In this document: piece after piece, positions 42,422-49,834 of the stretch | Numbering within the stretch: position 1 is the first letter of the stretch | Layout of the letters: each line of letters starts with the position of its first letter | Source: Candidatus Binatota bacterium | GTDB taxonomy: Bacteria; Desulfobacterota; Binatia; UBA1149; CAITLU01 | Length of the DNA: 49,834 nt | Assembly: GCA_024276575.1 (NCBI GenBank) | Contig: JAJRWY010000242.1 | Span: 1 to 49,834, forward strand | Direction of reading: 5' to 3' | Translations under genes and position numbers: made by a program | The notes under the pieces: model-generated | What the model saw: the letters and a program-made list of their open reading frames with translations, nothing else | Database searches by the model: none | Told to the model about the DNA's origin: nothing

Positions 42422-43996
42422 TCACGCGCCAAGCATTCCCAGAAGCTTTACCAGACGGTGCACTGCCGCTTCCAGCTCTTTTATCTCCCCTCTTTCGTTG
42501 GGCCCGTGAATGCTTCTCCTTGACTCGCTATCGACTACCAGGGGGATGAAACCGTAGGCATTGATCCCCTTCTCGCGGAAGAAATGGCTGTCGGTAAAGC
42601 CGCTCAGCAAGCCCGGCAAGACTACTGCCTGCTCCGCCGCGGCAAGCTTCTCGACGGCGTGCAGGAATTCGTTGTCCAGCGGTGAGGAACTCGAAGGAAA
42701 AGCCACGTCCATCTTCTCGACGCGTACATGCTCGCTACCGATCAGCTCGGTGACTTCGTTCAGGAATTTCACGCAGCTATGGCCCGGAAGCAGCCGGCTG
42801 TCGATTTCGGCCTCGGCTTGCGCAGGAATCACGTTCGTCTTGGCCGAGGCGCGCAACACGTTGATCGACAAAGTGTCACGAATCAGCGCATCCCAGCTCG
42901 GCTTGGCCGTAAACCAGCGATAAAACTCGCCGTCTTCCAGCGCCCGGCTGAGTTGGCGGAACTGCCGTGCCCGGCTTTCGTCCAAGGCCGCATACGCTGC
43001 ATAATAACCGGCCACCGTGGGTCCGACTTCGTACGGACGCTCCCATTCGAGCAGCTTGTGCAAGGCGTTAACCAAGCGGCTGACGGATGTTTGCTGGGCC
43101 GGGCGTGATCCGTGCCCGGGTTCACCCGAAGCCGTCACTTTGAACCAGCAGGGACCCTTCTCAGCGGCGTTGACATGGAACATGAGCGGTTTGCCTTCTT
43201 AGCGATGGATAAGCCCACCTTCGTTCAACACCAAATCGGCGTCCGCGAAGAGATCGAAATGGTTTTCGATCATCCAACCCACGCCCAAGGCACCACCGGC
43301 TTCTTCGTCGGCGCTTGCCAGCAAGATGATGTCGCGGTCGCGGGCGGCCCCACTTCGCTTGATCTCCATCATTGCGAGCGCCTGGATGATACCGGGGCCC
43401 TTGCAGTCGAGTGCACCGCGGCCGTAGAGAAAACCATCGTCGAGTTCGGCTGCCAACGGCGGATGCTCCCACCTCGCTTCATCCGCAGGCACCACATCCA
43501 TGTGACTGAGCAGAACAACCGCACCTTTCTTCCCGCTGCCGGGCAGGCGGGCGTATAGGCTTGCCCGGCCTTCTTCCGCTTCGAATATCCGCGTTTCGAT
43601 GCCCTCTGATCGCAGTAAGGCAGCGAGAAATTCCGCCGCGTCGCGCTCACCCTGGCCGGGGTTCGTCGTATCTATGGTCAGGTAACGCGCCAGCAGGCCG
43701 GGGGCGCGGGCCGCCTGGCCCTTGTCGTTGCTCGCCCGCGCAGTGAGGGCGGGGCCAGGCTTGCGCACTGGGGCGGAAGCGGCAGCCTGGCCGGCGTCTT
43801 TGCTCACGCGTGCGGCGAAGATGGGACCGGGGCTAGCTGCCGGGGCAGAATCGGCGGCGTGGACGGCTTCGTTCACTGCAGCGCGAGCTACGACAGAATC
43901 TCCAAGGGCGAAGGTGGTGAAGAACGTCGAACAAAGGACGGCCAACAGCACGCGAGGGAAGGGGAACGCGGCCGGTAACGGCCTTTCGAGCAACAT
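42422..43996 (-). pseudogene. secreted M20-family peptidase with an in-frame TAA
   Basis: Start ATG 43996 (AGGAG 6 bases upstream) with a signal peptide (FPFPRVLLAVLCSTFF). An Ala/Pro-rich linker with two similar SAPAAS/SAPVRK units precedes the catalytic domain. Zinc ligands are visible: LLSHMDVVP, GRGALDCKGPG, ASADEEAGG, then after the stop EKGPCWFKVTASGEPGHGSR and SGFTDSHFFREKG. The frame is open except for TAA at 43199-43201 (codon 266), located right after LNEGGLIHR. The same frame continues with EGKPLMFHVNAAEKG, as expected for the family, to TGA at 42422. Without the stop it is a normal Zn-peptidase of about 524 residues, periplasmic. Nonsense mutation, base error or readthrough. Confidence 0.85.
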
Positions 43997-44047
43997 CGGT
44001 GACTCCTGCGACAACGGCTTGGTCAACATGGGATACGGAAGCGCTAC

Positions 44048-44836
44048 TTATTGGATCTCAAACACGGCTGTCACCACCGCGCTTACGTCCACGTTGCCGG
44101 GCACCACCCCGGTCGGCACGGCTGCCTCGGTCATATCCATGGCCATCGCTCTTGCTCTGAACTGTACCGGCGGGCGTGAATACTCGGTTGAGGCCCATAA
44201 CAACTCTCCGCGCTCCACACCAAGAGATTCAGCGACGGTATCGGCTTCGGCCAGCGCCTTGCGCCCGGCGATCAGCGTTGCCTGTTTTCGCGGCTCCGAA
44301 TCGTCGGCCAGGAAGAACTCCAGAGCACGTATCTCGTTGGCGCCCCCGGCGACGGACGCATCAATCAAACGCCCCACCTGCTCCAAACGCCGCGTTACCA
44401 CCGAAATGGTGTTCGAACACTTGTAACCTATGAGTTCGCGGCGGTTCCCTGAAGCGAGCTTCTTGTACTCGTAGTCGGGATCGAGACTGTAAGACCCAGT
44501 ACTGACTTCTCCCGCCTCACCGACACCTGCACGCAAGCGGTCGAGAACCGCAGCGCTTTTCTCGGCGTTTCTTCGGGCCGCAGCGGACGCGGTGGCGGCG
44601 CGGGTTACCACGGCCACCGACAAGCGCGCACGATCGGGGGACACAGACACCTTGGCTTTACCACGCACCTGTATGGATCGCAGCTCGGAGCTTGCCGGCG
44701 CCTCGGCCGCCGCCGGCCCCGGGGGCAGCATCAACGCGGCCAGCAGGGCTAATATTGCCGCCCGTCGCAAGGTGTCCGAGCCGGGATGCGGGCGGCCGTG
44801 GCAAACCGAACGGTATGAAGTGACACCGCTCCACAT
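44048..44836 (-). CDS. SIMPL (DUF541) periplasmic protein
   Basis: 262 residues from the ATG at 44836; a longer frame runs to 45139 but its first 101 codons are the repeat-rich upstream region, and no start has a good ribosome site. Signal peptide (RRAAILALLAALMLPPGPAA). The mature part reads IQVRGKAKVSVSPDRARLSV, SYSLDPDYEYKKLASGNRRE, IGYKCSNTISVVTRRLEQVG, and ends in VVTAVFEIQ. This is the SIMPL/DUF541 fold, oligomeric periplasmic proteins of loosely known function (E. coli YggE-like, oxidative stress). Transcribed in the same direction as the M20 gene, 51 bases upstream of it. Confidence 0.85.
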   Translation of the reverse strand: MWSGVTSYRSVCHGRPHPGSDTLRRAAILALLAALMLPPGPAAAEAPASSELRSIQVRGKAKVSVSPDRARLSVAVVTRAATASAAARRNAEKSAAVLDRLRAGVGEAGEVSTGSYSLDPDYEYKKLASGNRRELIGYKCSNTISVVTRRLEQVGRLIDASVAGGANEIRALEFFLADDSEPRKQATLIAGRKALAEADTVAESLGVERGELLWASTEYSRPPVQFRARAMAMDMTEAAVPTGVVPGNVDVSAVVTAVFEIQ

Positions 44837-44914
44837 ACAGCGTGAAAGACGAGCGCTTATACGGTATCCGGCCCCAAGTTCCCCTCTAGTAAATTTCGGA
44901 TTCGATTGTCCCTT

Positions 44915-45005
44915 AATCAGTACCCGGCCCTGATTTTCAGCAGCAGGTGGTACCCCTATCCGGGTTCGTACCCCATTGCCTACCAATCGGTACCCGGCCC
45001 TGATT
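44915..45005. promoter_or_regulatory. two near-identical 21-bp dyad sites upstream of the SIMPL gene
   Basis: AATCAGTACCCGGCCCTGATT (44915-44935) and AATCGGTACCCGGCCCTGATT (44985-45005) differ at one base. Each has AATCAG or AATCGG and CTGATT arms (six of six and five of six paired). The centres are 70 bp apart. GTACCCC occurs twice more between them. Position is 79-169 bases before the SIMPL ATG, within the rlmE-SIMPL gap. A regulator operator pair is the likely meaning; no known regulator matches. Confidence 0.5.
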
Positions 45006-45135
45006 CCCCCGTCCCCGATTTTAGTGGCCACAGTTCTAGCGGCCCCGGTTTCAGCGTTGATGATTCTCATATTCTCGCCTCCCGCGTGCAGTATCGCCGC
45101 TTTGCGCTCAAATCCAAGAGTTTGCCGGCTGCGGC

Positions 45136-45729
45136 TCAATCACGGCACCGGCCTGCAATGGCGTAGATTTCAGAACTGCCCTTGCGGGTAGACTGCGGAC
45201 GGTACTTGGCAACATCCTTGAAGGTTTTTTTCAATTCGAAGGTCATTTCCGATTCGATCGCCGAAAACAGCTTGAGCACCAGCTTTCCTTGTGGAGCCAA
45301 GAACTCACGAGATACCCCAACGGCCAGCTCCGCCAGCGCCATATGGCGCGCACGATCGGCAGCCTTCACCCCCGAAAGCTTCGGTGCCATGTCGGACAGG
45401 AGCAAATCCGGCGCTTCGCCGAGTGCCTCACGAAGTTTCTCCTGCATCAGCGGATCGCCGGCATCGCCCGTGAAGATCTGCACGTTGCCGGCAGGAAGCG
45501 CCTCCACGGGCTGCAGATCGATGCCGACCACGCGGCCTCGCGGTCCGACCCTTTGGGCGGCGATCTGCAGCCAACCCCCCGGCCAGGAGCCGAGGTCGAG
45601 AACCCTCTGCCCGCGCCTAAAGACGTGGAACTTCGCGTCCAACTCGCGCAGCTTGATCGCCGCACGTGAGCGAAGCCCCTCCTTCTTGGCCTGCAGATAC
45701 ACCGAATCCTGTCTATTGTAAGTGGTCAC
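45136..45729 (-). CDS. rlmE: 23S rRNA 2'-O-methyltransferase RlmE/FtsJ
   Basis: Methylates the 2'-OH of U2552 in 23S rRNA (E. coli numbering). 197 residues. SAM motif DLGSWPGGW at 45-53; the catalytic tetrad is visible as Lys26 (AAIKL), Asp113 (LLSDMAP), Lys153 (LVLKLF) and Glu187 (SSEIYA). Length and motifs fit RlmE. It is divergent from uvrD, sharing the 94-bp promoter region 45730-45823. Confidence 0.93.
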   Translation of the reverse strand: MTTYNRQDSVYLQAKKEGLRSRAAIKLRELDAKFHVFRRGQRVLDLGSWPGGWLQIAAQRVGPRGRVVGIDLQPVEALPAGNVQIFTGDAGDPLMQEKLREALGEAPDLLLSDMAPKLSGVKAADRARHMALAELAVGVSREFLAPQGKLVLKLFSAIESEMTFELKKTFKDVAKYRPQSTRKGSSEIYAIAGRCRD

Positions 45730-45823
45730 GTCTCCTCATCGCTTGCGCAGCGGCGCTTTGTGCGCATTCGCCTTTGCGGGCTTGCCAGTCCGGCCAGGGC
45801 GCGGCACCATCGCCGGCGCCATA

Positions 45824-48031
45824 ATGTCACTCAATCCCGACCAACTCGAAGCCGTCGAACATGGCGACGGCGCTCTACTGATCCTCGCGGGGGCGGGTAG
45901 CGGCAAGACCAGGGTTCTGGTTCATCGCATCGCCCGGCTGATCGAGCAGGGTAAGGCCGAACCTTGGAGAATACTCGCGGTAACTTTCACCAACAAAGCC
46001 GCCGGAGAGTTGGTGGACCGTTGCCGCACGCTCATAGGCTCGCAAGCCGGCGAGTTGTGGGCGGGCACCTTCCACGGCATTGGCGCCCGCATATGCCGCT
46101 ACTACGCCGAAGACATCGGCTACCCCCGCGCTTACACGATATTCGACGATAGCGACCAGTTGCGGCTACTCAAAGAACTGGCGGGGGCGGCGAAGCTAGA
46201 CGCGGCGCGGTTTCGGCCCGAAGCCCTGAGAGCCTTTATCGATCAAGCCAAGAACGAGGCCCTGGGACCAAGCGAAGCGGCGCAGCGGGTGGAAAGCGAT
46301 TTTGAGGAAGAAGCCGCCAAGATCTACGCGGTCTACCAGCGGCGGCTCAAGCGCATGGGCAGTATGGACTTCGGCGATTTGTTGCTCAACACCCTGCTCA
46401 TCCTGCGTACAGTGCCCGAGGCCGCCGAACGTTTCACCAAACGCTTCCGCCACGTCTTGGTCGATGAGTATCAAGACACCAACCACGCCCAGTACCTGAT
46501 GGTCAGCTTGCTGGCCGCAGCTTCGGGCAATCTGTGCGTTGTCGGGGACGACGACCAGTCCATTTACGGCTGGCGTGGCGCCGATACGCGTAACATTCTG
46601 GAGTTCGAGCGCGATTTCCCCGGTGCCAAGATCGTGCGGCTGGAGCAGAACTATCGTTCCACCGCCAACATCATCGAGGCCGCAGCGGCAGTCATCGACA
46701 ACAACGGCCGCCGCCACCGCAAGCACATATGGACCGAACAAGCCGCGGGAGCGCCGGTCTGCATATACACGGCGGGCGACGAAAAGGACGAGGCACGCTA
46801 CATTCTTGAACGTCTCGAGGCGCTCGGTGACGAACTGGGGCGGGTCGCTATATTCTACCGGACCAATGCGCAGTCGCGTGCCATCGAGGAGGCCCTGGTC
46901 AGAGCCCATTTGCCGTATGTAATCGTCGGGGGCACCCGCTTCTATGAACGCCGGGAAATCAAGGACCTGATCGCGTACCTGCGTTTCGTCCACAACCCCG
47001 GCGACGATTTCAGCCTTGAACGCATCGTCAACGTACCGGCCCGCGGCATCGGAAAGACCTCGTGGGAAAGGCTAAAAAATGCTGCCGGCGCCCGCGGGCT
47101 TGCGATCTGGGAGCATATCGGCCGCGGCGGCGCGGCGTCCCTGGGACCGGCGGCACGCTCGCGCGTGGGGGCTTTTCACACGATGGCCGGACACTGGCTC
47201 GGCCAAGGCGAGACCGGGGTAGCCGGACTGCTACGCAAGATAATCGACGATTCCGGCTACATCGCTTTTCTCGAGAGCAGGCCTGAAGACGACGCCGAAA
47301 GCCGCATAGAAAACGTCCGGGAGCTAGTCACCGTAGCGAAGGATTTCGACCGCGATTTCGCCACCCGCCGCGTATCCGGCGATACACCGGAGATTTCGTG
47401 CCTGACGGCCTTCCTGGAGCAGCTCGCGCTGGTCTCGGATATCGACAAGTTCGAAGCGAAGAAACAGGCCGTCAGCCTGATGACGGTTCACAACTCCAAA
47501 GGGTTGGAGTTCGAGGAAGTGTTCGTCGCCGGGATGGAAGAGGGGATCTTTCCTCACTCCCGTTCGGTAAACGGAGACGGCGACGACAATCACGGCATCG
47601 AGGAAGAACGGAGGCTATTTTACGTGGCCATGACCCGTGCGAAAACACGCCTGACCCTGATCCACGCCCGGCGGCGCCACCTTTTCGGCTCCGAACAGAT
47701 GAATCTACCCTCGTGCTTTCTCGACGAGATTCCCGATAAGTACCTTTCGAGAAAGCGCAGCAGCGCCGGCAGGGATTTCAGCGCTCGCTCGCAACTATCG
47801 CGATTGCGGTGGGAGGAAGAGCAGACCCCCGGCTCGCCACCGCCGCCGGGCCAAGCACTGTCATCGCCAGGCCGCTACAAAGCGGGGATGAAAGTCGTTC
47901 ACCCTACTTTCGGCAGCGGCACGGTTCGCAAATCGGAAGGAAGCGGCGACAGCGAGAAGCTGTTGGTGCAATTCCGCCAGGGCGGAATCAAAAAATTAGT
48001 AGCCCGCTTCGCCCGCCTCGAAATCGTGTAG
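45824..48031 (+). CDS. uvrD: UvrD/PcrA-type DNA helicase
   Basis: Superfamily I 3'-5' helicase of repair and recombination. Start ATG 45824 (MSLNPDQLEAVEHGDG); the longer frame overlaps rlmE. 735 residues. Motifs in order: ILAGAGSGKTRVLV (I), VTFTNKAAGEL (Ia), VDEYQDTNHAQ (II), GDDDQSIYGWRGA (III), LEQNYRST (IV), VHNSKGLEFEEVFV (V), RRLFYVAMTRAK (VI). The C-terminal YKAGMKVVHPTFGSGTV is the small Tudor-like domain of PcrA/UvrD that binds RNA polymerase or Rep partners. Complete. Confidence 0.95.
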   Translation: MSLNPDQLEAVEHGDGALLILAGAGSGKTRVLVHRIARLIEQGKAEPWRILAVTFTNKAAGELVDRCRTLIGSQAGELWAGTFHGIGARICRYYAEDIGYPRAYTIFDDSDQLRLLKELAGAAKLDAARFRPEALRAFIDQAKNEALGPSEAAQRVESDFEEEAAKIYAVYQRRLKRMGSMDFGDLLLNTLLILRTVPEAAERFTKRFRHVLVDEYQDTNHAQYLMVSLLAAASGNLCVVGDDDQSIYGWRGADTRNILEFERDFPGAKIVRLEQNYRSTANIIEAAAAVIDNNGRRHRKHIWTEQAAGAPVCIYTAGDEKDEARYILERLEALGDELGRVAIFYRTNAQSRAIEEALVRAHLPYVIVGGTRFYERREIKDLIAYLRFVHNPGDDFSLERIVNVPARGIGKTSWERLKNAAGARGLAIWEHIGRGGAASLGPAARSRVGAFHTMAGHWLGQGETGVAGLLRKIIDDSGYIAFLESRPEDDAESRIENVRELVTVAKDFDRDFATRRVSGDTPEISCLTAFLEQLALVSDIDKFEAKKQAVSLMTVHNSKGLEFEEVFVAGMEEGIFPHSRSVNGDGDDNHGIEEERRLFYVAMTRAKTRLTLIHARRRHLFGSEQMNLPSCFLDEIPDKYLSRKRSSAGRDFSARSQLSRLRWEEEQTPGSPPPPGQALSSPGRYKAGMKVVHPTFGSGTVRKSEGSGDSEKLLVQFRQGGIKKLVARFARLEIV

Positions 48032-48060
48032 CGCCGGCCTCGAACGATGGCCAGCGGTAG

Positions 48061-48103
48061 CCGGCAGCGCCAGACGGCGACGGCCGGGGTTGCTCTGTTT
48101 TTT
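48061..48103 (+). terminator. candidate intrinsic terminator after uvrD
   Basis: CCGGC (48061-48065) pairs with GCCGG (48083-48087) around an inner CGCC-AGAC-GGCG stem. A run of six T is at 48098-48103, 10 bases after the stem, longer than usual. It begins 30 bases after the uvrD stop and abuts the stop of the convergent small gene. Confidence 0.4.
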
Positions 48104-48407
48104 ACTTCACCAGATGTCCGCAGTTGCGTGCCGGACGCTCACGCCGGCAGCCCTGTGCGGCCGGATCGGCGTTGCTGCGGCGTGGAGCCAGCGGCGAAGC
48201 AATGAAATGCAGGGGCCGGAACACCACCCACTCCAGCAGGCTGCCGACTGGATAGAGTACGTACGAGACCACCCGCAGGGGGTTGGTGTCGGCATCCTGA
48301 AAAGCTTTGGTGTCCTTGCGCACGGCAAAAGCCGGAGCCGGGACCGCGATCATCGTCCCCGACACCAACACGGCCAGCAGGGCAATGGCTAACAACCGCA
48401 CCCTCAT
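48102..48407 (-). CDS. small exported protein of unknown function
   Basis: 101 residues from the ATG at 48407. A signal peptide (RLLAIALLAVLVSGTMIAVP) is followed by DADTNPLRVVSYVLYPVG and SLLEWVVFRPLHFIAS, then a basic Cys-containing tail. The middle looks like a conserved short helix-rich motif; I do not recall a named family. No clear ribosome site. Convergent with uvrD, and its stop overlaps the T-run of the terminator. A possible small gene of the same strand lies upstream. Confidence 0.65.
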   Translation of the reverse strand: MRVRLLAIALLAVLVSGTMIAVPAPAFAVRKDTKAFQDADTNPLRVVSYVLYPVGSLLEWVVFRPLHFIASPLAPRRSNADPAAQGCRRERPARNCGHLVK

Positions 48408-48441
48408 GCTGCAGCTTCGACCGCCGTTCTCCAACAAAGCC

Positions 48442-48699
48442 CTACTCGTAGTTGCAATTGAATTGTCCATATACTCGGTCCTGCCTGTGTTGCCCGAGGC
48501 TGTATATCTGCCCGGGCTCGTACCGTACGGCCGCAGCAGCGTCCCGCAGCGTGTCGCCCAGCCCAGCGCGCCGCCGACGGGCCCGGAAGCACCAAAAAGG
48601 GATCAGCACCGCGGCGGCTGCCCGCCATTGCCTCTGTACTGATATGGCCCGGGGCAAGCGCGGTCGTTTGCCTGTAAACACCAAGGTCTTATACACCAT
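48442..48699 (-). CDS. possible small basic protein (uncertain)
   Basis: 85-codon open frame on the minus strand, 35 bases upstream of the small exported gene. It contains a short hydrophobic stretch (AAAAVLIPFWC), an Arg-rich block, and VRYEPGQIYSLGQHRQDR at the end. Third positions are G/C rich and the C-terminal composition looks protein-like, but there is no family match I can recall and no strong ribosome site. May be spurious. Confidence 0.3.
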   Translation of the reverse strand: MVYKTLVFTGKRPRLPRAISVQRQWRAAAAVLIPFWCFRARRRRAGLGDTLRDAAAAVRYEPGQIYSLGQHRQDRVYGQFNCNYE

Positions 48700-48740
48700 A
48701 GAAACGCAGCGCGACCAGCCGCGCTACTACTCGAAACACA

Positions 48741-49574
48741 ATGCAGAGGGACTTTACACGGATCAAGCGCTTGTCGTCGTGGCGGCGAATCGCACTGCAC
48801 GCATGGGACAGCCCACGGGACCCCACCGTATACGGGAACCTCGAGGTCAACATGCGGCGCGCACTGGCTTACCTGGAGGAGGCCAACCGCGAATCCGCGC
48901 AGGCCAAGGCGACAGTCACGCATCTGGTGGTCAAAGCCATTGGCCGCGCCCTGGCCGAAAACCCTGAAGCCAACGCCATAATCGCGCGCAAGCAGATCTA
49001 CATGCGCCGTTCCGTAGACGTCTATTGCCAGGTCGCCACCGAAGGCGGGCGGGATCTGTCCGGCGTCAAAGTTACTTCGGTGGACGGCAAATCGTTGATG
49101 GAAATCGCCGGGGAGTTGGCGACACGCATTGATGGTGTCCGGAGCGGGCGCGACCCCGGTTCGGAACGCAGCAAGCAAGTGTTGACGCGTATCCCCCATC
49201 GTTTCCTGGGAATGTTGCTCAAAGCGGTCGGTTTCCTGAGCTACGATTTACTATGGGATCTAAGCGCCTTCGGTATCGAATTCGATCAGTTCGGTGGAGC
49301 AATGGTGTCGAACGTCGGCAGCTTCGGACTCGGGCACGGCTTGGCGCCGCTAGTGCCGATAAGCCGCGCGCCGATAGTGCTGCTGGTCGGTGAGGTCAAC
49401 GACCGCCCCTGCGTTGAAAACGGGGAACTGGCCGTCGCCCCGCACATGACCATTGGGGCTACTTTTGACCATCGTCTCATCGACGGCCATCAAGCCGGAG
49501 TAATGGCGAAAACCGTCATCGCCTCGGTAAGTGATCCTTACCAAGCTTTCGGTCCACCCAGCCGATCCAGCTGA
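48741..49574 (+). CDS. stand-alone 2-oxo acid dehydrogenase acyltransferase-type domain
   Basis: 277 residues, essentially only the catalytic CAT-like domain of E2 acyltransferases: ATVTHLVVKAIGRALAENPE, AMVSNVGSFGLGHGLAPLVP, and near the end the catalytic TFDHRLIDGHQAG (His and Asp of the DHR..DG motif). The lipoyl and E1/E3-binding domains of E2 proteins are absent, and no E1 or E3 gene is near. The N-terminus RIKRLSSWRRIALHAWDSPR marks a free-standing subfamily. Likely transfers an acyl group from CoA to an unknown acceptor. A convergent pgeF frame overlaps its 3' end. Confidence 0.85.
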   Translation: MQRDFTRIKRLSSWRRIALHAWDSPRDPTVYGNLEVNMRRALAYLEEANRESAQAKATVTHLVVKAIGRALAENPEANAIIARKQIYMRRSVDVYCQVATEGGRDLSGVKVTSVDGKSLMEIAGELATRIDGVRSGRDPGSERSKQVLTRIPHRFLGMLLKAVGFLSYDLLWDLSAFGIEFDQFGGAMVSNVGSFGLGHGLAPLVPISRAPIVLLVGEVNDRPCVENGELAVAPHMTIGATFDHRLIDGHQAGVMAKTVIASVSDPYQAFGPPSRSS

Positions 49575-49834
49575 GCTGCCTACCTTGTTCACCCGGCTGC
49601 GCACGATAGGAAAAGTACCGCTAGCAAGCACATCTCGTGCAGGGGCCTATCATTGATATTCGCTCTGCCCTCAAACCCTTGGATAGCAATCGACAGCGAT
49701 TGATTTCCCTTAGATCAAGCCGCGTTACACCGTCGAGTTCCACCACCGGCAATCCACCGGTACGAAAGCGAGCGGCGACTTCCTCGCCGACTTGATAGCA
49801 ACAAGGTCCAATGGCCGGTCCGAGCAGAGCCCAA
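49516..49834 (-). pseudogene. pgeF: 3' part of a PgeF/YfiH laccase-domain protein with an in-frame TAG
   Basis: The frame enters from the right edge and reads LGPAIGPCCYQVGEEVAARF, IGPCTRCAC, then TAG at 49621-49623. In the same frame it continues as RYFSYRAQPGEQGRQLSWIG. The GPAIGPCCYxVGEEV block and the CT...FFSYR...GR end are diagnostic of the PgeF family (purine nucleoside phosphorylase / oxidised muropeptide-editing enzyme). The family motif FFSYR follows the stop, so the stop interrupts a conserved region. After GRQLSWIGW the frame runs on to TGA at 49516-49518, overlapping the acyltransferase end by 59 bases. The catalytic Cys and His lie outside the window. Nonsense, base error or readthrough. 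Confidence 0.75.

Noticed and set aside
1-49834. Genome-wide reassignment of TAG or TAA as sense codons
   Set aside because: TAG and TAA end many intact genes at the expected family C-terminus (for example uvrD with TAG, gloB with TAA), so both still act as stops.

Overview
The window is a gene-dense (one gene per about 1.1 kb), GC-rich bacterial chromosome segment with Shine-Dalgarno starts, many 4-bp start/stop overlaps and no rRNA, tRNA, phage or CRISPR. Two secreted proteins carry the CDDGN/GDCCSATC cysteine-rich repeats and a beta-rich C-terminal module that I associate with uncultured Deltaproteobacteria-like lineages (Myxococcota, Candidatus Binatota). This, with the multihaem cytochrome, MMPL-type RND exporter, ATC-hydrolase-like protein and LLM flavin oxidoreductase, suggests such an organism. 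The assignment is inference, not proof.

Left part (1-5690, minus strand): the 5' end of a secreted protein, then a compact operon for an electron-transfer and metal-handling system. It encodes a Met/Gly-rich periplasmic protein, a Met-rich membrane protein fused to an FAD/NAD(P) reductase and a 2Fe-2S ferredoxin, a cytochrome-b-like membrane protein and a seven-haem cytochrome c. Next (5975-11911, plus strand) come a Tat-exported amine oxidase interrupted by TAG, a DUF4832-like secreted glycosidase-like protein, and a GHL10-like secreted protein interrupted by TAA. The last two share the same C-terminal surface module.

12171-15732 (minus) is a visibly lower-GC island with a LicC-like nucleotidyltransferase, a PLP aminotransferase/decarboxylase, a CDP-alcohol phosphatidyltransferase and a methyltransferase. 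It looks like a route to an unusual phospholipid or phosphonolipid head group. A B12-type radical SAM gene is divergent from it. 17610-24086 holds a DASS-family anion transporter and a translationally coupled TetR-HlyD-EmrB-NodT tripartite efflux operon. 25507-29499 (minus) is an ArsR-RND exporter-protease fragment-ATC hydrolase operon. 29728-32573 has a second CDP-alcohol transferase, a beta-propeller protein and an Smr-domain protein.

32928-49834 mixes metabolism and housekeeping: LLM oxidoreductase, LysR regulator, D-Ala-D-Ala ligase, acyl-CoA ligase, CoaE, a GT39-like membrane glycosyltransferase, GloB, a lipoprotein, a coiled-coil protein, an M20 peptidase interrupted by TAA, a SIMPL protein, RlmE, UvrD/PcrA, a stand-alone acyltransferase, and a PgeF gene interrupted by TAG at the right edge.

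Two window-wide patterns stand out. Four different genes are each broken by exactly one in-frame stop while homology continues in the same frame. A family of small palindromic, MITE-like repeats with long imperfect inverted ends occurs as two complete copies and two partial ones, and one partial copy supplies the last codons of the acyl-CoA ligase gene.
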